The position numbers and the translations under genes were made by a program. The notes beneath the pieces were generated by a model that worked only from the letters and a program-made list of their open reading frames with translations, had not been told where the DNA came from and searched no databases. Below, piece by piece: positions 40,379-45,863 of a DNA stretch of 45,863 nucleotides; position 1 is the first letter of the stretch, and each line of letters opens with the position of its first letter. Origin of the DNA: Hinthialibacter sp964556895 (GTDB lineage Bacteria > Hinthialibacterota > Hinthialibacteria > Hinthialibacterales > Hinthialibacteraceae); the NCBI GenBank assembly GCA_964556895.1, contig CAZKYC010000029.1:1-45863 (forward strand), written 5' to 3'.

Positions 40379-40402
40379 CTGAAATGCTGTTAAAGTTAAA
40401 TC

Positions 40403-40894
40403 ATGATCTTTCACATCAATTACGCTGACCAATGGCGCCCCAGGCTAGACAAAGCCCGTGAGTTGGGCCAGACCATCGTTTCGACCAACGGCGCGTTTGA
40501 CATCGTCCATTCAGGCCACATTCGCCTGCTCTCCGAAGCCAAAGCCCAGGGAGATTTCTTGGTCTTGGGCCTTAACAGCGACGTTTCAGTCAAAGCCTAC
40601 AAAAGCCCGAAGCGCCCCATCGTGCCTCAAGACGAGCGAGCGGCGTTGCTCTCAGCGGTCCGGTATGTCGACATGGTTCTAGTGTTTGACGAGCCAGACA
40701 GCCTGCGTTTTGTGAAAGAGGTGCGCCCTGATGTACACGTCAAAGACTCAACGTATGGCTATGACCTGATCGAAGCCCCCATCGTCAATGAATATGGCGG
40801 GCGCATTCACCTAGTCAACAATGACGGCCACTCGACCACCAACATCATCAAAAAAGTCATAGACCTCTACAAAGACGACCCCCGCTGTCTGTAA
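40403..40894 (+). CDS. rfaE2: RfaE2-like heptose-1-phosphate nucleotidyltransferase
   Basis: The 163-residue protein is a stand-alone cytidylyltransferase-fold enzyme. It has TNGAFDIVHSGHIRLL (HxGH at His36/His39), LGLNSDVSVKAYKSPKRPI, an RPDVHVKDSTYG segment and the final HSTTNIIKKV. This pattern is typical of the C-terminal half of HldE/RfaE domain II, which transfers AMP onto D-glycero-D-manno-heptose 1-phosphate for LPS core synthesis. A glycerol-phosphate or related cytidylyltransferase is the main alternative. The kinase half (RfaE1) is not encoded here. No ribosome binding site is obvious before the ATG. Confidence 0.9.
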   Translation: MIFHINYADQWRPRLDKARELGQTIVSTNGAFDIVHSGHIRLLSEAKAQGDFLVLGLNSDVSVKAYKSPKRPIVPQDERAALLSAVRYVDMVLVFDEPDSLRFVKEVRPDVHVKDSTYGYDLIEAPIVNEYGGRIHLVNNDGHSTTNIIKKVIDLYKDDPRCL

Positions 40895-41362
40895 GGCGCT
40901 CAACTCTCGAGCCGCTTGAGTCCAAAGTCGTGTGAATCCCCATAGAAAATATAGAATCCCAAAAAACTGCTTGCGCGAAATGGTTTAATGGTGTACTAAT
41001 AGAAAACTTGGTAATAATTTTTTGTATGGCGGCGTGCAACGCGCCGTTAGCAGACAAAAAAACCCCTCTGGCGGAGGGTTAGACCAGAGGGAAGACGGTT
41101 CGGGAGGAACCGCAGCAGTTGGGAATGTGTGGTGTGTGTGTGGATGGTATGAACCATCTCTTGGTTTCTATTCACGTTTACGTTCGAGTAGCCCTATCGT
41201 AACCTTCTTCTAACAGTGTACCTCTTGAACATATTGGCGCCAACTGATCTGTTATGGGTTTTGCCAAGTTGGCCTTCACTATATATAACGAGAATCCACC
41301 CCAAAAGTTACGGGAAGAGTGATCTTTTTAAGTATAAGAAAATACTTGACTTGAATGATTGA
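40895..41362. other. gene-free convergent region
   Basis: This 468-bp region lies between two convergent genes. It holds the minus-strand terminator at 41056-41091, a GGCG...CGCC hairpin near 41030-41045, and a GGTTC-GGGA-GGAACC hairpin near 41097-41112. TG-rich simple sequence (GTGTGGTGTGTGTGTGG) lies near 41126-41143. No supported gene is seen. Confidence 0.6.
41056..41091 (-). terminator. intrinsic terminator for the minus-strand exoprotein genes
   Basis: On the minus strand CCCTCTGG pairs perfectly with CCAGAGGG across a 12-nt loop, and GTTTTTTT follows. It lies about 270 bp after the stop of the 394-residue protein gene. A smaller alternative stem (CCCTC/GAGGG) overlaps it, so two folds compete. 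Confidence 0.78.
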
Positions 41363-42547
41363 TTACTGATGAAACGATGGCGGGGCCAGGCTGTCATCCC
41401 AAAAATAGAGCGCATCACGCCTGCCGCGAAGAGTGATATCATCAACCAGAATTTCACAAGCCCCATCGCGCAATTGTAAGAAAAGAAACGAGTTTGGGAC
41501 CGCGTTGTGGTCAAAAAACATCGAACATTCGAGCCTGATCCACTGGTCGACCGGGATCAAGTCAACCAACATCTCATATACCCCCAGACTTAGGGTTTTC
41601 GCGCTGCCTAAGGCGATTGAAAACACGCCGCTGGTTCCAGAGCGGCGTTTCACCCACATTTGGGCCGTCAACATCTGAGGCGCGGGTATGGCGGCCGATT
41701 CTATCACCAAGCGGTCTAACGGCGCAACCGCGCGAACAACGTCAGTCGCCGATTTGACCGCTATAAGCAACGTCTGAGGCGCTTCTTTGACGAGGTGAAG
41801 ATAAGACTCATCTGACACGCCGCTGATAAAGCCGCCGGGCGTCGTCACCTGGCCGTCTTCAGTGAACCCCGATGGGAAGGGTGAAAAACGCTCTTGTCGG
41901 GTCAACACGGTCGCCCCCATCGCCATATCGAGCGAGCGGAACCCGTCTATCACGCGCAACCGCTCCCACACAATCGTCGCGGGTTGGCCTGTACCAACCG
42001 CAGGCCCGACGCATTGCAGCAACAGCTGTACCTGCCTGCCCCGCGGTTGAAATTCGGTCGAATATTCGCGCTGCTCGCTGAGCCGTCTATCGCCAGGCAG
42101 CGACAGAGACACGCCAATCAATCCCAAATGGTCAATATCGAGAAACGCCGAGCCGATTTGTTCTGGCGTAGCCCCTGTGACTGTAATAAATGAGGTAAAA
42201 AACACCGAAGTTGTCGAGACGACCATGGGCTTTGATAAAAACCGCACCGCCTGGCCCGGCATGAGAGTGAATTGAATCTTGTCTTTTGATACTTGAATAT
42301 CCTCTGTCAGACCAGGAAAAAAACCGCCTTCACCATCTGGAACCCCAACTTGGTCGAATCCCATATCGTCTAGATTAAACGCAAACCCGCCCAGGTCTTT
42401 TTCGCCAGAACGCACCGACCCCCCGATTGGAACCGCCACGACGTCAAAGTCATCTTCAACCGCCTGTGAATTCACAATCGAAACATCCCAGACGCTTAGA
42501 GCGGCCAGAACAATGAAAATCTGAAAGCCGGTTCGTGTGTTCATCAT
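41363..42547 (-). CDS. secreted protein of unknown function
   Basis: The 394-residue product has a signal sequence (FQIFIVLAALSVWDVSIVNS, cut before QAV) and a beta-rich mature part with no Cys-rich or repeat motif. Two segments recall jelly-roll/lectin-like folds (LSEQREYSTEFQPRGRQVQL, and DQWIRLECSMFFDHNAVP followed by ACEILVDDITLRG near the C-terminus). The second pattern is common in carbohydrate-binding modules. It starts one base after the stop of the 1076-residue exoprotein gene, so the two are co-transcribed and probably act together outside the cell. I recognise no family. Confidence 0.75.
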   Translation of the reverse strand: MMNTRTGFQIFIVLAALSVWDVSIVNSQAVEDDFDVVAVPIGGSVRSGEKDLGGFAFNLDDMGFDQVGVPDGEGGFFPGLTEDIQVSKDKIQFTLMPGQAVRFLSKPMVVSTTSVFFTSFITVTGATPEQIGSAFLDIDHLGLIGVSLSLPGDRRLSEQREYSTEFQPRGRQVQLLLQCVGPAVGTGQPATIVWERLRVIDGFRSLDMAMGATVLTRQERFSPFPSGFTEDGQVTTPGGFISGVSDESYLHLVKEAPQTLLIAVKSATDVVRAVAPLDRLVIESAAIPAPQMLTAQMWVKRRSGTSGVFSIALGSAKTLSLGVYEMLVDLIPVDQWIRLECSMFFDHNAVPNSFLFLQLRDGACEILVDDITLRGRRDALYFWDDSLAPPSFHQ

Positions 42548-42548
42548 G

Positions 42549-45500
42549 TTATGGGTTTACCGTCAAGTTTTCTACCAATGTCATTCGGTCGCGCAGGCTT
42601 CTCACCGTTAACAAGTCGGTATCGCCGTCGCCTTCGATATCAAACCCGGCCATGGTATAAGTCTCATCCGCTGGCGCGCTGGGCGAGACCTCGACGCCGA
42701 TCGAGCGTTGAAACGAAAAGTCGTCGCCGCACGCCATGTAAACCGTGAGGCCGTTGATTCCACGATGCAGCGCGGCGAGGTCGGTGCGGCCGTCTTGGTC
42801 AAAGTCAGACACCACAATCGAGTCGACCAGGCCGGGCGGGAACGGCGCCGAAGCGTTGACCAACCCATATCGAACTTCGCCAAGCCCTCGATAAATATGG
42901 ACAGTGTCGCTAAATAACAATGCGGCCAAGTCTACCACGCCGTCGCCTGTCCAATCATCGACAGTCAATTGTTTCACAAAATCGCCATTGATGGATAGGT
43001 CAGTCGGCAGCCGCTGAGTCTCGCTGAACTGCACGTCTTGATTCAAATAAACGCGAATTTCCTCGCGTTGTGACGTTCGCAGCCCAAGGGCCAGGTCGGC
43101 GTCGCCGTCAGCGTCGAGGTCGCGCGCAACCATGCGTAACGTTTGCGCGTCTATTTCAAGCCGGGAGATCAAACTCCAACCAACGTCTGTCAATGAATAG
43201 ACCAAGACCGCGTCTTCACCGCGAATGACAGCGTCATCGACGCCGTCATTATTCATATCAGCGGCGGCAATCGCCTGGATATTTGATGATAGCGAAATCG
43301 AGTTTTCAAGCGGCAGGCGTTCGCCGCTCAGAGAGATAGACGCGCTTTGGGCCAGACCGCCAGACGGGCCGCCCACATAAAAGACCATTTCTTTCTCATC
43401 GGTATTTAAACCAATGACATCAGTGCGTCCATCATCATTCAAGTCGCCTAAAGCAATGTCGCGCAATCCAAACCGCCCGTCAACAGAACCCATTTCTTCG
43501 AGCGTTTCATTCACGAATTGATAGGCGACCACGCTGCCGTCAAAATAATGGCCCACATACAAGAGGTTAGAGCCTGAATCGAACTGTACCGCAGACGGCG
43601 CCTCTGACGTCTCAGCCTCGGGAAAAATCATAAACTCAAATGCATCCAAACAGACCGGCGTAGGTGTAGCAGTTGGCGTAATCTCAACAGGCGGCGGTGT
43701 AGGCGTTTGGGTCGGCGGAATTGGCGTGTTGGTTGGCGCTAACGTAGGCGTCGGAACGGCCGTAACCGTTGGCGCCAAAGTAGGAGTCGAAGTTGGTATT
43801 AACGTCGGAACCAGTGTAACCGTCGGTGCAGGAGCCGGTGTCGCCATCGGAGTCGGGGTTTCTATTGAAGTTTGGTGATGTCTTCGCGCAATAAACGGAA
43901 TCAACGAAAGTTGATCAGGCGCCGCGCCAGAAATGAGAGCAATATTGTTGTCATTTATCTCTACGTCAACCCCATTTGGCAGCAAATTTTGAATCACTGA
44001 CCATTGGATTGGAGAGCCGCCAGTATCAGCCGCTATATAATTGTCTAATGAGATTTGATATTGATCTTGATTGGCTGGCGAGAACGATATGGGCGGCCCG
44101 GAAATTGTATGCCTCAATAGAAATGACGAAATTTTAACTCTCACAGAAGCGGCCGTTGAGTAAAGACCATCTGACACGGTTAAATGTAAAACGCCTTGAT
44201 CACCAAACTGTTTGAGAGAGTCTTCAAATTCGAAATCAGTAAGATCACATACAAGTTCTCTATTGGCTTTAATGATAAATGGCAACCCTTGCACCGAATC
44301 AGCACTGAAGATCAGGTTACTTCGTGTAGAGTCAGTGTCTTCTATATAGTCATCAAGATCGAGTAAAGGGCCGTTGAATTCACCTGCTACTAGTCGAATG
44401 TCAGGCAAAGGCTCAACCCAAAACGGAGGCAGCAGGTTCTCAGGTTTTGGCGTCGGCGTGGGAGTCGGCGGGCCAATTGTCAAGTTTATGATCGTCTCAG
44501 GCGTATCGACGCCCCAGCGCGTCTCAGTGACAAACAGAGCGGGGCGATTCGGGTTTAGCGTCACAGTCCATCCCAGCGCTTGGCCAACATCGAGAGGAGA
44601 ACCCAGATCAGTTAATCCGTCTTCATCAGAATCATTCCAATCGGCTTTCCATACACCCGGGTTAAACACCTGAAATCCACGCGTAAGTACAACGGGCAAA
44701 AAATCAAACCAAGGTCCTGCCGAGATTCCAGTCAAAACCGCCGAAGACGACGAACCGCTAATACTGACATAGTTTGTTGGCTCATCGAGAGAACCAATCT
44801 GGTTAAAACTATACCATGGCGAGGTAGAGCGACCTGGCGGTGTAAAAATGAACGCATGGTTTAACACGCCTGTCTCATCAGAACCAGGGTAGATCAACTT
44901 AGCATTCATAAAACGCATTAGAGTAAACTGATCGACTGATTGATCTGGAGACGTGAATTCGTAGATTTGACGAAAAACAATTGATTCATTTTCGGTTAAT
45001 AGTGTTTGAAACAAAGAAACATCGAGACCGTTAATCGAAAACCCGCTGCTGAAACGGTTGTCACCTTCTTGTTTAATAGCAATGGGAGGTAACTTTCTCC
45101 CTTGGAACAGATGTAGGCTCGCCAAAGGTTGGTTGTCTAAAAACATCGCAGACTGATAAACCGTACTTCCTATATCAATGCCAAGTTCATTGTCTACGGT
45201 ATGGTCTCCACCAAGCGCATATTCAGTCTCTTTGCTGAGGTTCCCAAACGCGCCATACCCATCAACACCAAGTCGTAAGGTTGTTGATTTATTAGATACT
45301 TCGAAGTTTGCGATCTGATCTTCGCTTAGATAAGAAATCACCAATCTCCAATAGTTTAACCGGCCTTGGTTGCCTGTTTGGTTATCTCGAACGATTAATG
45401 TCCAGTCACCAACAGTGGCTTTCCCTGCAATTGAAAAGAATTCTTCGCTTAAGCGTGAAGAAGTAGAAGCTGAAAAAAGCGTATCCCCTGTTTCTGGCGC

Positions 45501-45779
45501 CGATGGTTCACCATCATGATAAAGCAATAGTGGGATGCTGTTGGGTGGACGTAACCAAAGGGACAGTTCATTAGGTTGTGGGTGATCAAAATTAACTATG
45601 ACTGAGACATCAATAACCACACCCGCTTTGTTTTCGACTTTTTGATGATCTATTGTGAATTCATAGTCAAAGTTAGTGATAGACAAACTTGTATTTGTCG
45701 TTTGAGTCAGTTCTATCACAGACTGAGAGAATGCATATTGGCAAAATAGAAATAGAGTGGCTGAAAGAAATGTTTTCAC
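42549..45779 (-). CDS. large modular secreted protein: P-domain, Thr-Pro linkers, FG-GAP repeats
   Basis: The 1076-residue protein starts at GTG 45779 with a signal peptide (FLSATLFLFCQYAFS, cut before QS). Residues about 20-150 form a proprotein-convertase P-domain-like module (HPQPNELSLWLRPPNS to VGDWTLIVRDNQTGNQGRL). After a unique region comes a first Thr-Pro linker near 438-447 (PTPTPTPKP). A cadherin/Ig-like stretch follows, then a second, much longer Thr/Pro linker at about 640-708. From 720 to the end there are at least six FG-GAP repeats with Ca-binding cores (GDLNDDGRTD, ADMNNDGVDD, RDLDADGDAD, SDFDQDGRTD, FDIEGDGDTD). No catalytic domain is visible. It is probably a surface or extracellular binding protein. 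Repeat copy C supplies TATAAA 30 bp before the start. Confidence 0.87.
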   Translation of the reverse strand: MKTFLSATLFLFCQYAFSQSVIELTQTTNTSLSITNFDYEFTIDHQKVENKAGVVIDVSVIVNFDHPQPNELSLWLRPPNSIPLLLYHDGEPSAPETGDTLFSASTSSRLSEEFFSIAGKATVGDWTLIVRDNQTGNQGRLNYWRLVISYLSEDQIANFEVSNKSTTLRLGVDGYGAFGNLSKETEYALGGDHTVDNELGIDIGSTVYQSAMFLDNQPLASLHLFQGRKLPPIAIKQEGDNRFSSGFSINGLDVSLFQTLLTENESIVFRQIYEFTSPDQSVDQFTLMRFMNAKLIYPGSDETGVLNHAFIFTPPGRSTSPWYSFNQIGSLDEPTNYVSISGSSSSAVLTGISAGPWFDFLPVVLTRGFQVFNPGVWKADWNDSDEDGLTDLGSPLDVGQALGWTVTLNPNRPALFVTETRWGVDTPETIINLTIGPPTPTPTPKPENLLPPFWVEPLPDIRLVAGEFNGPLLDLDDYIEDTDSTRSNLIFSADSVQGLPFIIKANRELVCDLTDFEFEDSLKQFGDQGVLHLTVSDGLYSTAASVRVKISSFLLRHTISGPPISFSPANQDQYQISLDNYIAADTGGSPIQWSVIQNLLPNGVDVEINDNNIALISGAAPDQLSLIPFIARRHHQTSIETPTPMATPAPAPTVTLVPTLIPTSTPTLAPTVTAVPTPTLAPTNTPIPPTQTPTPPPVEITPTATPTPVCLDAFEFMIFPEAETSEAPSAVQFDSGSNLLYVGHYFDGSVVAYQFVNETLEEMGSVDGRFGLRDIALGDLNDDGRTDVIGLNTDEKEMVFYVGGPSGGLAQSASISLSGERLPLENSISLSSNIQAIAAADMNNDGVDDAVIRGEDAVLVYSLTDVGWSLISRLEIDAQTLRMVARDLDADGDADLALGLRTSQREEIRVYLNQDVQFSETQRLPTDLSINGDFVKQLTVDDWTGDGVVDLAALLFSDTVHIYRGLGEVRYGLVNASAPFPPGLVDSIVVSDFDQDGRTDLAALHRGINGLTVYMACGDDFSFQRSIGVEVSPSAPADETYTMAGFDIEGDGDTDLLTVRSLRDRMTLVENLTVNP

Positions 45780-45808
45780 AATAAGTGTCTGGTTATTGAA
45801 ATAGGTTA

Positions 45809-45863
45809 TTTATAGTGGTTGCCAGAATTATGTGCGGATTGAGTTTACATAACTGTATCTTTC
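45809..45863 (-). repeat. dispersed intergenic repeat, copy C (cut by the window edge)
   Basis: Read on the minus strand, this shows GAAAGATACAGTTATGTAAA, then CTCAATCCGCACATAATTCT, then GGCAACCACTATAAA. It is nearly identical to copies A and B. TATAAA (45814-45809) lies about 30 bp before the GTG of the 1076-residue gene. The rest of the repeat continues past the window. Confidence 0.85.

Larger units (their letters stand above)
39982..40402. other. gene-free region carrying two repeat elements
   Basis: The region between the divergent fucosidase and nucleotidyltransferase genes holds the long imperfect inverted repeat at 40150-40225 and the dispersed repeat copy B at 40266-40378. I see no coding frame worth annotating. 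The promoters for both genes are expected here. Confidence 0.6.

Noticed and set aside
43655..43860. Repeated DNA encoding the Thr/Pro linker as a possible CRISPR or microsatellite
   Set aside because: The repetition follows codons for Thr-Pro within one open frame and has no spacer structure.
1..45863. CRISPR arrays, transposases, prophage genes
   Set aside because: No regular repeat-spacer pattern, DDE/HUH transposase motif or phage structural gene was found on either strand.

Overview
The window reads as a chromosomal segment of a Gram-negative-type (diderm) bacterium. It carries a heptose nucleotidyltransferase, a TolC/MacA/MacB-type tripartite exporter, a secretin and many secreted proteins with signal peptides. 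Orphan type IV-pilin-like (pseudopilin) genes, FG-GAP/VCBS proteins, a Thr-Pro linker (TPTPTP) exoprotein, ECF sigma/FecR pairs and isolated GH29/GH51 glycosidases suggest a deep-branching, mostly uncultivated lineage. I cannot place it to a phylum from sequence alone. No phage structural gene, transposase or CRISPR array is visible.

Layout. 1-268: the 3' end of an unidentified gene and a tRNA-Arg(ACG). 368-4398 (minus): rimO, pgpA and a polytopic membrane protein. 4581-5393 (plus): a YaaT/RicT-like PSP1 protein. 5537-8976 (minus): FG-GAP exoprotein, ECF sigma, FecR-like regulator, pseudopilin. 9190-12232 (plus, divergent): a second FG-GAP exoprotein, an orphan NarL-type response regulator and a second ECF sigma, followed by a decayed FecR gene. 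12522-20263 (plus): a long gene cluster with three secreted subunit-like proteins, a large Ig-like chaperone-like protein, a secretin, a lipoprotein and an unrecognised cytoplasmic protein, closed by an intrinsic terminator. 20476-29126 (minus): a tightly packed nine-gene haem operon (PPC-like exoprotein, pseudopilin, helical protein, ChaN-like protein, HmuT, HmuU, HutW, HmuV, HutZ). 29289-30305: a small coiled-coil gene and a third pseudopilin. 30682-32625 (minus): GH51 arabinofuranosidase. 32933-38460 (plus): tripartite ABC exporter. 38680-39981 (minus): GH29 fucosidase. 40403-40894 (plus): RfaE2-like nucleotidyltransferase. 41363-45779 (minus): two large exoproteins.

How the parts fit. The most unusual block is 12522-20263. 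Secreted beta-rich subunits with a shared C-terminal [AG]xYxGT signature are encoded with a periplasmic Ig-like protein and a secretin, but with no usher, assembly ATPase or inner-membrane platform. I infer a possible chaperone/secretin surface-fibre system. A shared ECF-like promoter motif (TTGACCGAATA, then CGT 17-18 bp after TTGACC) lies upstream of the FG-GAP gene at 8976, the sigma gene at 7491 and the response regulator. A weaker match precedes the 12522 gene, so the two FG-GAP/ECF modules may control the fibre cluster. The second unusual block is the haem operon. It has ABC import and two classes of haem-degrading enzyme but no TonB-dependent receptor, and it begins with a PPC-like exoprotein and a pseudopilin. 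A dispersed repeat occurs three times near the right end (38500-38613, 40266-40378, 45809-45863); two copies end in TATAAA just upstream of a start codon.
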